DNA from: Odontesthes bonariensis
Lineage: Eukaryota > Chordata > Actinopteri > Atheriniformes > Atherinopsidae
NCBI RefSeq assembly: GCF_027942865.1
Contig: NC_134507.1
Location: 35,207,711 to 35,271,710 of the forward strand
Direction of reading: 5' to 3'
Length of the DNA: 64,000 bases
This document shows, one piece after another, positions 34,101 to 44,950 of the stretch. Below the pieces are notes generated by a model that saw nothing but the letters and a program-made list of their open reading frames with translations, was not told where the DNA came from and searched no databases. Within the stretch, counting starts at the first letter, position 1, and the number at the start of each line of letters is the position of its first letter. The position numbers were made by a program, and so were the translations under genes.

Positions 34101-34169
34101 TATGATGTGTAACCGTAGCAACGGGAAAGTTGTTCACCTGTTGGTGCAGCTAACTGAGCTTCACAAAAG

Positions 34170-34360
34170 CCCAAGAACTGCCTGGAAAAATACCCCAAAC
34201 CTGGATGAGCTGAAGAGGAGACGTTTAGGATGCAGAGCAGGAACAAACTGGAGGAAAAGGAGGAAGTTTAAAGCATTTCTTACCTCGATCATCAGGGGAA
34301 ATGTGAGGTCACTGGTGGATAAGACAACTACATGGATCAACTACACACTGAAAGGTTGAA
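34170..34360 (+). mobile_element. LINE fragment, start of ORF2 endonuclease
   Basis: Reads ELKRRRLGCRAG...RRKFKAF and IIRGNVRSLVDKTTTW, the conserved opening of APE-type LINE ORF2 (NVRSL block). Only this piece is present. Confidence 0.55.
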
Positions 34361-34640
34361 TCCTAAACTTTCTATTTTCATTTTCTTTTCATAGGGACTG
34401 AGTTCAAGCCTTTTCCAGGTTCCACTCAATTTTTCTCAGTCTTCAAAGTTTGAAACCAACAAGTCGGAGACTTTATTGGGATACAGAGCATGAGACAGAA
34501 CACCAAGCAACTGAACAAACCAGAGACAGTTGATGAGCAAAGCTGCTTCACAGGAAACATGTTGGAAGACTAAAAGATAGTGTCTGTGGTCATCAGTCTC
34601 AGGTAAAAAGTGCCAAGAAAGCAGCACAAAGCAGCAGAGG
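34361..34640. other. No feature recognised
   Basis: No coding motif on either strand. Confidence 0.35.
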
Positions 34641-34712
34641 CATCGCTCAGAGGGTCAATAAACTGCTTTGGGACTCGGAGATCATATGTTCAAGTCCTGT
34701 GAGAGCTGCTCA
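34641..34712 (+). repeat. tRNA-like segment, probably a SINE head relic
   Basis: GCTCAGAGGGTCAATAAACTG resembles an internal A-box region, and GTTCAAGTCC, about 35 bases later, a B box. The cloverleaf is poorly paired, so it is more likely a decayed tRNA-derived SINE than a tRNA gene. Confidence 0.3.
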
Positions 34713-36119
34713 AAGAGTTTAAATGTCTCCAGGTTTTAGAGGCCAAAGCAAAGAGTGAAAAGCTTTAAGGTGGAAAGTTTCATCCTCTGATTTAATTACT
34801 CAAACTGGTACCTGAGCAGCTTTTAGTTTGTCAGGATGAGGGATGAAAGCTCCTAAAGAAATAAAGTCTTTAGTTCAGCATCCCAACAGAAGAATGGAAG
34901 CAGCTCAGAAAGGAGGCTGAAGCTGTGATTGGGTGGTTCAGGCAGATGCAGAGCAGCTTCTGGAAGCAGAGGGAGGGGCTTCAGCTCCTGTGGATGCTGA
35001 TGGCTGTTAGGAAAGGAAGGGCAGGTTGTTCAGCTCAGAGCAGGCTGGGATTTATCAAGCCAAAATGAAAAGAGAAACTTTAGGATTCAACCCTTGAACA
35101 GCTCAGGCTGTCGGCTGAAAGCTCTGAGCCTCAGAGAACGTGGAAACTACGACCAGACGACTTTTAAAGTTCAACAACGCTGCTCACAAGGAGCAGCTCA
35201 GGATGATGGGACGCTGCCTGGGGTTGGACTAATCATGGGTTCAGTTCCCTCAGATGCTCTGAGTCACAGCTGTCTTTCAGCTCGCAGCCCAAGCCGTGCG
35301 TCCAGATGCTCAGTCATACATCAGTTAAAGGTAGATGATTTATCTGATCTGATTATTTACAACATGTTCATTCAACTTTGGACATATTTCTGGAATTAAT
35401 GGTTTATGGCTTGTATCTTTAAAAACTTTGCCCCCTGGTGTATGAAGAGAAGAAGAAACCACAGGGACCCACTCAGGAAGAGGGCGGGCTTTATTTGGGG
35501 CTTCAACAACCAGCTCAAACTGGCCAAATGAGTGAGAGACACAACGCTGGAAACAAGTGTTCAGCAGCTGCTCTGTAAGTAGAGAAGCTGTGTTTTTCTG
35601 CTTCAGCTGAAATCCTTTAACTGTTCCTGCTCTGTGGAGAACTTCTGATAGTGGAGGGGACATTAAAACAGCTCAGGCTGAGGTCGGATGGAAAACACAT
35701 GATGATGAGCTGCTTCAGGAGGAACTTTACACAACTCAGAGCGGACAGAAACTAAGTGAAAAGAATGCAAAATAAATGCTCAGTTTGATCCAAACTCCTG
35801 CAGCTGAGCGTGTAAAGAATAAACGGTGTGAGTGGTCTGTGGGGGGGGGGGGCAGCAGGGCTTTACCACTGCTCGCCCCACCTTGTTTCAGCTCAGGTGT
35901 TTTCTGCTAAAGTCGACAGCAGGAAATGTTTGAGGAACTCTAAGAGACGGTGGTGTCAGATAGAGATGGGCTTTAGGCCACGCCCACACAGAACCTTATC
36001 AGAAAGTAGAAATGGACTGTTCCTGTACAGCACTTTTCTGATCTTAATGAGCACTCAGAGCTTCAACACTACCTGCCACATTCAGCCACACTCACACAGC
36101 ACGTCTTAGTCTGTAAATC
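34713..36119. other. Intergenic, nothing recognised
   Basis: Moderately GC-rich with no splice-supported open frame. A run of 12 G lies at about 35841-35852. Confidence 0.4.
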
Positions 36120-36129
36120 ATGCTTTCTA

Positions 36130-36470
36130 CTCGCCCTCATGACGTCACACTCAGCACCTCTCACAGGATCCCTCGGGGGACGTGGTTATACGCCTTCTCT
36201 AAGTCAACAAAAACATGTGGACTGTGTGTTCAAACTCCCACGACCCCTTCAGTAACTGCGTTGATGAATATCTGGTCCGTTGTTCCTCTGAACCGCAGGA
36301 TCAACAGTGGGCTGGAGGCTCCTGGAGTAAACCTTCCTGGGAGGTGAGCTCCTTCTCTAGGCCTGACCTGATTATCCCCCAAAGTGCTGCAACACTTCAT
36401 TTCAGTCATTTCAGAGGGGGAACATGTCAAGGTTGGCCCGTTCCAGGTGTTGTTTCCAGAGGTGCATCTT
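36130..36470 (-). mobile_element. LINE reverse-transcriptase fragment (RTE/Rex-like)
   Basis: On the minus strand this covers the RT segment whose complement typically reads CTTCTCTAAGTCAACAAAAA (the FVDLEKAY block) and a downstream part giving GRFTPGASSPLLILRFRGT. Frames are broken. Both ends are missing. Confidence 0.5.
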
Positions 36471-36655
36471 TGGGCAGAATCCATTGTCGTGCTTGTGAGC
36501 GGGTTTTCATGTCAGTGTTCAGTTCATTCAGATGCTCTAAAACTCCATCATCAATATGTCTGAAACTGTGTTCTCTGACGGAGGAACTTTAGCTGCTTGT
36601 TAAGCAGCGTTAGGCCCGAGCATCTCATTACAAAGGCTCTGCAGGCAGGTAGTAT

Positions 36656-36960
36656 TCACGCCTCTGCTCCTGTGTGGCTGCTTTTATTTGCTTTGAGTTC
36701 AGCTTCCACGTAGCAAACATTCAGAGAAACCTCAGAGGTTTTTCTCATGAAAGTTGCCTGTTCCTCAGCGTGTTGATGCAGGCAAACCAAATACTTGGTG
36801 TTCTTGTTCTGAAGTGACGGATGTTTAGTTTGGAGATGAAGTTTGAGCTGGTTTGGGACCATGTTAGACGGTTTATTTCCACACAACAAGCAAATGTTAC
36901 TGTATTGCTTAAAGTTGGATTCTGAACTTTGCCAGAATAGTCCTGTGGAGTTAGAAAGTG
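36656..36960 (-). pseudogene. BED-finger hAT-derived (ZBED/SCAND3-like) fragment
   Basis: The minus strand reads MLCGNKPSNMVPNQLKLHLQ followed by TKHPSL, which fits the second half of a BED zinc finger (C..C...L..H....H). FMRKTSEVSLNVCYVEAELK and KANKSSHTGAEA follow, as in hAT transposases and their domesticated relatives, where the block is usually ASY.VA..IA...K.HTI.E. A stop follows in place of the expected LILPAC. It is a fragment of a transposase or transposase-derived gene. Confidence 0.6.
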
Positions 36961-37600
36961 TGCATGTGAAAGCACAGCTGCAGCTTCCTCCTGCAGATGC
37001 CCGTCTGTTCTCTGATGCTGAGACTTCTCACAGCTGCAGTCTACTCTGCAGTCAGGACAGACCAGCTCACTTCTGGACAAACAGTCATCAGATCCAACAG
37101 GACCAGAGGTACAGCTGCTCTTTATTCCCAACTCTGCACAGAAGCAGCTCAGCTGTTCACTCTGCTTCCAGCCTCTATGCTCAGATAACCCAACCGGACT
37201 CCAGCTCTGCTGCAGCTCCACTGCTGGACGTGTCCCACTGCTTTATCCACCATCAGTGCATCATTTTCACACTCACCAGGTTCCCAGGACTTGGGATGGG
37301 AAATGTTAGAAATTGACCAATTCCGGTTCCATTATTGATGTCGCTTATCGATTCTCATCCAGTTATATAAAGTGCAAATATAGTACAAATGTCTTTGGCT
37401 GCAGAAACACTTTCATTTCAAGTATGCAGCAACATCTGATGTATTTGGCCTCAGGCCTTTGGCTTTTCCTGCCTGGATGAAAGGGGGAGCTGCAGGTATG
37501 CGGGAGCCTCTGATCCTCAACGTCCCAGAGATAATCAGCTTCAATCCTTTCTCCTGGAGTTGTGTTTCCTGCAGCTGGAACTGTGTGTGTTTGTTTTCAG
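36961..37600. other. Intergenic or intronic, nothing recognised
   Basis: Open frames at 36843-37316 and 36745-37221 overlap on opposite strands and carry no motif; I do not call genes here. Confidence 0.35.
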
Positions 37601-37644
37601 AGTCTCCAGCAGAGCCAGATGTCCTCTACTCTTCACTGAGGTAG
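37601..37644 (+). CDS. Possible last coding exon with an ITIM-like motif
   Basis: A good acceptor (TTTGTTTTCAG) is followed by codons for SPAEPDVLYSSLR and a TAG stop. VLYSSL fits the V/I-x-Y-x-x-L/V pattern of inhibitory tails of Ig-superfamily receptors. The exon is very short and no transmembrane or Ig exons were found upstream, so this may be a relic or chance. Confidence 0.3.
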
Positions 37645-38460
37645 TCCACCAGTCCAACCACTGATGTCCAGCTGCTGGGACCAGTTTGCTGCACCAAACC
37701 ACCAGTTTAGCTTCATGAATGGATCAGAATCTGACAACAAGCCAAAGCTGTTTAATGTCCTCAGAGACTTTCCTGTTATTCATGTTGTGTTAATGAGTTC
37801 TGGACTCAGCTGCTGTTATCTCAGCAGCGCTCTGCTTTCTTTGTTGTTTCTCTTGTGCAGAAGCAGAAGGCAGAGAGAATATTTGTCTTGTTCCGCTTTA
37901 GCTATATCCCAGACCATAATTATCCCTACTCATTAATTCCACTTTGCATTCCATATTTTGAAAATACTGGCACCTAAAGGCTGAAAATTTGGGCTAAAAA
38001 GTTCCAATTGGCATCTAAAGGGTTAATTTTCTTTAAATAATTGCAAACTTTATAGTTATGATTAGAACTGAAGTGGAATAAAAGATTTATGAAAAATAAA
38101 AGTGGAAAAAAATATGAATATGATGTTTTTAGGTGGTTTTAAAAGTGGACAAAAATGTCCCTTTTCAGAAATTAAGTTGTGTTTTAAATCAGGTATGAGG
38201 CTTATATTATAAGTATTATATTAGCTGTCAATAATATTTTATGAGGAGAAACGTCCAATATTGAGAAAAAATAAAGTATTTGGAAAAAGTCATTATCCGA
38301 TTCAGTTAAATATCAATAGCATATTTCAGCTCTTCAGATTTTGTGATAAAACTTTTCTTATACTTTTCTGAAGAAAACATTATTATCTCTTCACCAAAAC
38401 TACGAACTTCAGGCAGTAATTGTTTACATTTGTCATGATTTTTAAGACTCAGCGACCTCT
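37645..38460. other. AT-rich, nothing recognised
   Basis: The second half is strongly AT-rich and may hold the 3' terminal region of the Helentron. No hairpin with a clear Helitron end could be fixed. Confidence 0.35.
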
Positions 38461-41240
38461 TCATGGTTCCCTGGTGGACAGGACACAGAACACTGGGTTG
38501 TGATAGCTGTAATACGTTCTCATGACACCTGAGTGGAGACATCGCTGTGGCTGGGAAATGAAAATAAGGTCAAGCAGCGTGTTCCTGTCTGTGGTGGCAG
38601 AGGTGATCAGCTGTACATATCCCTTAGACTGAAACACATCTACAACTGGCTTTGTTGACCTGAACATGTTGTAGCCGTCCAGATGCAGCCTGTCTGCAAC
38701 AAAGGAGCCCTGCAGGTGAGTTTCTGTCAGACACAGGACATCTGCCAGGCACAGCTCATGATGTCTCCTGATGTCACCGATGTGAGATGGCAGTCCCTCT
38801 GTGTTGTGCTGAACAAGGCTCAGAGTGTCGGGCCTGTGTACTGTTTCTCTCACCTGAAGAAGACGCATCATGTGATCCACATCGGCTTGTCTCATGGTCT
38901 GGAGCGCTGCGCTCACTTCAGCATTGGCGTATATTTTCTTTTCATCCAAATCCAGTAAATCCAGCCCACTGAGAGACGTCCCCCGGCTGAGAGCTACATA
39001 AGCCATACCTGCTTCAGAGACTTTCTGCAGGGACACCACGGCTGCATGTGTGGTGAGGCCCTGGGTTTTATGGACAGTGCAGGAGAACGCCAGCCTCACA
39101 GGAAACTGTCTGCGTAGCACTCCGTTCTGTTTCAGCTTCTCCTCTGCTCTCTCCATGTAAACCAGATTGGCAGATTCTGGAGCTCCACTCTGGATTCTTG
39201 CTACACCTGTCTGATTATCCATCCTCAGGCCCAGCTTAGTGATGTGTTGATCATCCTCAGAAGTCACTATGCACATCAGTGTGGCAGAAGCACCGTTAAC
39301 CAGACCGTTCTGAATGTCAAAGTTTCTGGTGAGCATGACACGAGCCCCTTCAGCAGCTTTCAGAGTGTGGGCTAAATCATTTCGGCCTCCCTTACATGGT
39401 GTGTCTTTACGGGCCATTCTGCCTGTTCGGGATCTTTCTGGAAGTCATCTGCATCCATCGTGATAATGTTGGAATGGAACAAAGCCAGTGTCGCTGAGTT
39501 GTGTTCATCAACCAACTTATTGGTGGGAAAATGTGCAGAAGCTCAGTGGGACAAAGAGCTGGTTCAGTGATGGCCTGTGACAACAAATCTCTGTCAGCCT
39601 GAGACAGCTCGTCTGCCTTTGGTTTCACCCCAATCCTGTTCAGCACGTCTGCAAAGGCAACATCATCCTTCTGTCTCATGATCTCAGTCAGAGTGATCAT
39701 CTGAAAATGTTCCTGCCACAGGTCAGTATCTGCTGGGTCGTGTACACACAGAGGTTTAGACTGGCGCACAGGCGGCAGCTGATAGAAATCTCCAACAGCT
39801 AAAACTGACATTCCACCAAACGCTCTCTGATTGCCTTTGATCTGTTTCAGTCCTGCGTCCACATAAGCAAAAAGAGGCTTTGAAACCATGGAGATCTCAG
39901 CGATAGTGATGATTTGAGCATTAAAAGGTTCAGATGTGAGTTCATCCAGTTGGTTAGCGAGTCCTTGGATTGGTGCTTTCAGACTGCGTGGAAGCTTCAG
40001 CAGAGAGTGCAGTGTTGTGCCACAGATGCTGAAAGCTGCAGTTCCAGTGAAAGAAGAGAGTAAAACAGTTGGCTTTGATATGGCAAACTCCTCTGCATGT
40101 AGCTGCAGTTTGCTCAGTATCTTAGATGCCTCTGAGTAAATGCATTTCATCAGGTGGGACTTTCCTGTTCCTGCACCACCGTTGGCATAAAAGAAAAACT
40201 GCTCTGGATTTAGGCCACACACAAGTTTAATGCAGCAGTCTCTGATAGCATGGAACACACAGGCCTGCTTCTGCTTCAGGTTCTGATACATCTGCCGCAG
40301 CACAGCTGGATCCACAGCTGGGGGTTCTCTGATGGCTCTCATTTCTGTCACAGCAGCAGACTGAGGACAACAGTCGGGCACATGTTCCTGCTCATCGTCT
40401 GGCTCTCTTTGCTGCAGCTCATCATCACAACTTCAGATTCAGGAGCCAGATTCCACCATTCATCCATCACATGCTCTCTGCTCTCCTCAAACTCTACAAG
40501 TGCATTCTCAATCTCCTCAGTGTGTTTCTCATATTAGTCTCTGTGTGTTTGTATAATGTTTTTCACGCTCTCAGGACGGTTTGAGCCTGGGAGCTGCACC
40601 CAGCCAGAGTTGTACAAAGACTCGTAGGTTGGAAGATGGGCACTTGGTATTTCATACTCGGATCGGTGAGGAAGGTACAGTCTCAGTAATCTGGCATAAA
40701 ACTGCTCGGGGTGTTTCTCCTTGGAACATTGGTAATATCTGATGACAGAGGGCTTATCATTTTTCCGCCTTTGGACAAATCCCAGCTCATTCAGAAGTGG
40801 TGAAACACCATCACGCTTTGAGTGGTCTGCACTGACAAACCTGCAGCCAGCAGCAAAATCAGCCGAGCACATCTCCTCATACTCTGGGGTCTCGGGTCTG
40901 GCTTTGTATTTGTCACTCAAACTCGTCATCCAGACATTACGAGACTCTGACGGGGTGTCCTCCAAGAATGACATGGGGCGACTCATTTTCACTGGACTGT
41001 CATCAGTAGGAATGAACACAACACTGCGTGAGCACTTCTTCATCTTTATTCCACATGCACGAGTCACACACTCCTGAGCACTGATCTCGCTCTTTCTGGA
41101 GTGAGCTGCATGCCAGCTCTCATCTCATCACACTCATTAACTCTGTCCATGTTGGAATTCTCCATGACAGTTTGCAGGTACTCTGACAGACCACTTTCCT
41201 TCTTTGGGATGTATTTAGTCAGATACTGTACACACGAGTA
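38461..41240 (-). mobile_element. Helentron (Helitron with endonuclease), 5'-truncated and broken
   Basis: Minus-strand order: the segment between Rep and helicase (41067-40534, with an upstream piece to about 41240 reading ESGLSEYLQ and NECDEMRAGMQL); a PIF1-type helicase (40381-38800) with Walker A GGAGTGKSH, GDFYQLPPV, TEIMRQKDD, VHKTQGLT and AYVALSR; then an AP-endonuclease-like domain. Rolling-circle Rep is absent. The helicase needs at least two frameshifts (about 40380 and 39510). Walker B reads IAEISMV instead of IDEISMV. The endonuclease has its beginning (LVQHNTEGL, LCLTETHL) and end (LLDLIF, SYHNPV) but lacks the middle. The helicase-endonuclease fusion marks the Helentron branch known from fish. 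Confidence 0.85.
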
Positions 41241-41814
41241 AGCAGCTGCCCTGCAGTGAACATCATGTGCTGATTGGCTGCTTTATTTGTCAATCACTGA
41301 CACTGCCCACAGGAACAGGACAGTATATTCAGCAATAAGGTAATACTTTCTGCTGACATGGCAGACTCGCTTTAACTGGAAACACTTGAGATATTTATAT
41401 TACATTTACATTATATTACAACAACAGATATTTAGATATAAATATAAATGTATGTTTATCCGTCAAGTAAGCAGTTATAGAAGTTTGTGGAAATTTTGTT
41501 AATAGTACAAAAAAAAATTGTGTCTTACAATGAAATCAAGTGACAGGTTTAGGATTATTACAACTTCCATCTTTCAAAGTGTTTTTCAGCTGAAATCCTG
41601 TCAGTTTTAGCCCTGTTATATGTGTAACCTGGACATCTTGTAGCTGTTATTTAAGAGTCGTAACCTTTAATTTTATCACAATAACATGGTGTGTTAGACT
41701 TAAATGTTATAAAATGTAATCTCAGCAAGAGACATTATTAAAACTTTAATCAGAGTTCCCCAAAATGACTAATACGGTGCATGATTCTATCATAAGTTCA
41801 ATGGATACAGTCAA
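41241..41814. other. AT-rich, nothing recognised
   Basis: Upstream side of the truncated Helentron. No coding signal. Confidence 0.4.
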
Positions 41815-42415
41815 ATTTGCATGAGCTATGTACTGACCGAGGGATCGGACCTGTCCTGCATAATGTTAATCTCCCCCTTTTGTGTAAATGGCAGAGCAGA
41901 GCCTTCCGTTATCAGGCCCCTCTCTGTGGAACCAGCTGCCAGTTTGGCTTCAGGAAGCAGACACCCTCTCTACTTTTAAGATCAGGCTTAAAACTTTCCT
42001 TTCTGATGAAGCTTATAGTTAGGGATGGCTCAGCTGAGCCTGAAACATCCCATAGTTCTGCTGCTGTAGGCCCAGCCTGCTGGGGGAGCTCCCATGATGC
42101 ACCTCTCCTCTCCATGTACATGTGACATCATTGTTGTCATTAACTTGTTCCTCTCTCAGCAGGTGTCCCTGGCCTGGTGTTACGCTGCTTGTTGTCCCCT
42201 CTTTTCTGTCCTCTCAGCCCCAGCTGCTCCAGGCAGATGGCCGCCCTTCCTGGTTCTGGTTCTGATGGAGCTTTCTTCCTGTTAAAACTCAGTTTTTTCT
42301 TCCCACACTTCTGTGCGTGCTCGGGATTGAACAGAAGTTACGGTGCATTTTGTAGGATTCCTTAGCTAAGCTACTTCTTTTAATTGTGTCTGTGTTAATA
42401 AAACTGAACTGAAAT
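41815..42415 (+). mobile_element. LINE 3'-terminal fragment
   Basis: Around 41890-42025 broken frames give AFRYQAPLCGT and, shifted, LWNQLPV and KTFLSDEAYS, the C-terminus of a non-LTR ORF2. A 3' UTR follows with AGATGGCCGCCCTTCCTGG and TTTCTTCCTGTTAAAA, ending in AATAAAACTGAACTGAA. This terminus is abundant in fish. 5'-truncated. Confidence 0.7.
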
Positions 42416-42880
42416 GACAAATAAATGAACATGTGCATCTGTACTGTTATATGTTACGTTAAAACAGAGAACTGAAATATATCTTTATTGAATAGATGAA
42501 TAAATCTGAAGTCTGATTCTGTCCAGGGTTTCTTCCAGGCGTCCTCCCTCTGTCACCATCTCACATCTGAAATTCCTGTCAGTAGTATTTCAGAGCTGAG
42601 CCTTGGTTGGGAGAGTTTTTATCTTCACTTCATCTTCACAGACTATATTACCACAGCAATACAACTGAGCCAAATGCTGGATTTAAATTCATTTTTATTA
42701 GATTTTCAAAGAAACGTCATTAATAAAAATAGAACATAAAACAATATTAACTATGTGTAAACTATATACATATATATGAAATTTATTCTGCCAGAGGGCA
42801 GGGTCTTTCCAATGCCTCAATGTTAATGATTTTGTTCCCAATATATTTTATATTTAGAAAGACTTTACCCTTTTCCAGGG
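42416..42880. other. AT-rich, nothing recognised
   Basis: No gene or repeat boundary identified. Confidence 0.35.
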
Positions 42881-42884
42881 CTCC

Positions 42885-43012
42885 CACAAGTCCTGGGAAA
42901 TATAAAAGACTTCGGTGCTGGACATGAGGAGCTCCAGCACCCCCCTGTGCTGCTCTCCATCACGCCCATCACCTCCACTCCAGCTGCCTCATCAGTCACA
43001 ATCAGCACCTGC
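42885..43012 (-). other. Weak exon candidate
   Basis: Minus strand: acceptor-like GTTTGTTTTGGCAG then VLIVTDEAAGVEVMGVMESS. No family recognised and no partner exon proven; a minus-strand candidate at 44075-44146 has similar quality. Confidence 0.2.
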
Positions 43013-43144
43013 CAAAACAAACAGCACTTATGTCCCATAATACCTTGCAGCTAGATATTAAACCCCTTTCTTACTCCTTGTTTATTTCTTTAATCTCTTT
43101 CTCAATTGTGTCAGATCATTTGCCATTTTATGTCTGTATAATAT

Positions 43145-43560
43145 ACACTAGATTGCCAAAAGTATTCACTCACTCATCCAGATAATTAAATTCAGGTGTT
43201 CCCATCACTTCCATGGCCACAGGTGTAGAAATGCAAGCCCCTCGGCATGCAGACTGCTTCTACAAACATCTGTGAAAGAATGGCTCGCTCTCAGGAGCTC
43301 AGTGGGTTCCAGCGTGGTGCCATGATAGGATGCCACCTGTGCAACAAGTCCAGTGGAGACATTTCCTCGCTCCTAAATGTCCCACAGTCAGCTGTCAGTG
43401 GTGTTAGAACAAAGTGGGAGCGACTGGGAACGCCAGCAGCTCAGCCACCAAGTGGTCGGCCACGTAAAATGACAGAGCGGGTTTGGAGGTCTGTAGCAAT
43501 GGACTCTGCAGAAGGTTGGCGACCTTTCTGCAGAGTCCATTGCTGCAGACCTCCAAACTT
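43145..43560 (+). mobile_element. Tc1-like transposon relic with internal fold-back
   Basis: Starts near TACACTAGATTGCCAAAAGT, a Tc1-type terminus. The frame at 43247-43500 gives MARSQELSGFQRGAMIGC, LCNKSSGDISSLLNVPQS and GRPRKMTERV, the paired helix-turn-helix DNA-binding part of a Tc1 transposase with its GRPR hook. The catalytic DDE part is missing. At about 43482-43557 the sequence turns back on itself: arms of about 32 bases read GGAGGTCTG..AGCAATGGAC and its complement. Confidence 0.75.
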
Positions 43561-43660
43561 CATGTGGCCTTTTACATGTTTAACCAGAGAAAACAACTCC
43601 TTGTATGTGCCTACCGACTTGGCAAATAAAGCTCATTCTGATTCTGATTAGAATGTGTTT
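43561..43660 (+). repeat. LINE/SINE 3' end with GATTCT tail
   Basis: CTCCTTGTATGTGCCTACCG, GGCAAATAAAGCTCATTCTG and repeated GATTCT words match a common fish retroposon terminus. Confidence 0.5.
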
Positions 43661-44339
43661 TTAGATTAGATGAATTAGAATGCTTTTTACTTCTACATTG
43701 CTGTAGGGTGTTGTGTGCAGGAAGTCCCCTCCTGCATCCATGTTGGACTTTAAGTGGGTAATCCTGCACTGGCTGCCGAGGTCCAGCTCCTGGACTGCAG
43801 CTTCCCGCCACAGCGTGAGGGAGGCAGAAGCTTTATCCTGTACAGAACACAGTATGAGATGTCAGAACTATAAAGGCACCAGAGATTACTCTGTAATGTG
43901 CAGCCTACAAGTGACCACAGTAAACATATAAACAACCAACGCCGCAGAAAGAGACAGTTAGGACACTCCCATAGACTACTAAGGTACTCACAGAATATGA
44001 AAGTTATCTTATTTTATCTTCCCTTATCTAGAAACCACAGAGGTTGTCCCTCCTCTCCAATCCTCCCGTTCTCTGGTCTTACCTGCTGCAGCTTCACCTC
44101 ACGCAGCGGGACCTCCTCTCTCCCACTGCGGACCTTTTTCACAGCTGAGAGCTAAATAAGAACAAGTTCAATCACTTAGTGATCTAATTAGACCTAAACA
44201 TGTCATTGCAACAGCTTTTCTGTAATAAAACATTTCAAATACTGGTAGGCATTACTTTGTCTACCTAAAATGTTTGTATCTCTGAATTACAATTAAGCAC
44301 GGTCATTTATCTGAGTGTATTAGTGTGTTCTTCTGATGA
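43661..44339. other. Mostly unrecognised; weak minus-strand exon candidate at 44075-44146
   Basis: The candidate has acceptor TTAGCTCTCAG, codons for VKKVRSGREEVPLREVKLQQ and donor CAG/GTAAGACC. Its protein family is unknown. The rest shows no features. Confidence 0.25.
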
Positions 44340-44690
44340 AGACAAATCAACATACCTGAACAACTTTGCCCTCCAGTGTGAGGAGGCCCTTTGTCCCCTT
44401 CACATTCTTTATAGTTGTGTGTCGGGACGGGGGACAGAGGAGGGCTTTCCTGCAAAGGGGTCCATCCTGCAAACCTTGCAGCACCAACCCCGCTCCATGC
44501 TGTCAGAGGTGGAGAAGATCATTAGGCTTTCCCTGGCCCTGCCCATATCTGTCACAGCATCTGAGCGCTCTTTCTCAGCCTGAAAACCTGGCTGCGCAGC
44601 ACCATGACGCAGGAGAGACTCACACATTTGGCCATTATGAACACTCACAGTGACCTTATGGATAAATTGGCTTAAACAATTTATCAAGAA
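44340..44690 (+). pseudogene. hAT transposase C-terminal (dimerisation) fragment
   Basis: Reads MLSEVEKIIRLSLALPISVT then ASERSFSA, which matches the hAT dimerisation block (L.LPVS.A..ERSFS). After a stop and shift come KTWLRSTMTQERLTHLA-like codons and NTHSDLMDKL. Upstream codons for LQTLQHQPR belong to the same domain. The catalytic centre is absent. The fragment's C-terminal end runs into the inverted repeat at 44677. Confidence 0.65.
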
Positions 44691-44930
44691 TACATCTTCA
44701 ATTTGGAACTTCTTACCGAATTTAATTTTCTCTAAATTAGGAGGCCTAAATTTCTTTTTACTTTGTAATTATAATGTTGAAAAAATCCCCTCAAAACTAT
44801 CCTACTTTCATAAACAGATGCTTCTTTCTTGGTGATTGATCTGCAAACATAATTTTCCCCCACATAGATACTACATATGGAGCAATATTGGTATGAAGTT
44901 CCAAATTTAAAATGGGTTCTTGATAAATTG
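44677..44930. repeat. Inverted repeat with about 41-bp arms
   Basis: Arms 44677-44716 and 44890-44930 (CAATTTATCAAGAA...TTTGGAACTTC.TACC) are complementary with few mismatches around a loop of about 173 bases. Weaker pairing continues outward to about 44659 and 44953. It may be the ends of a small element. Confidence 0.7.
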
Positions 44931-44950
44931 TTGCCAATTGCCAATTTATT

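Noticed and set aside
34641-34712. Functional tRNA gene
   Set aside because: The acceptor and anticodon stems do not pair well and no T-run follows; a SINE relic is more likely.
36745-37316. Two overlapping frames of about 157 codons on opposite strands
   Set aside because: No motif, no splice support, and they overlap the BED-finger relic.
37664-37936. Possible transmembrane exon (hydrophobic run then RSRRQRE)
   Set aside because: No matching acceptor and donor pair; it would lie downstream of the proposed tail exon, in the wrong order.
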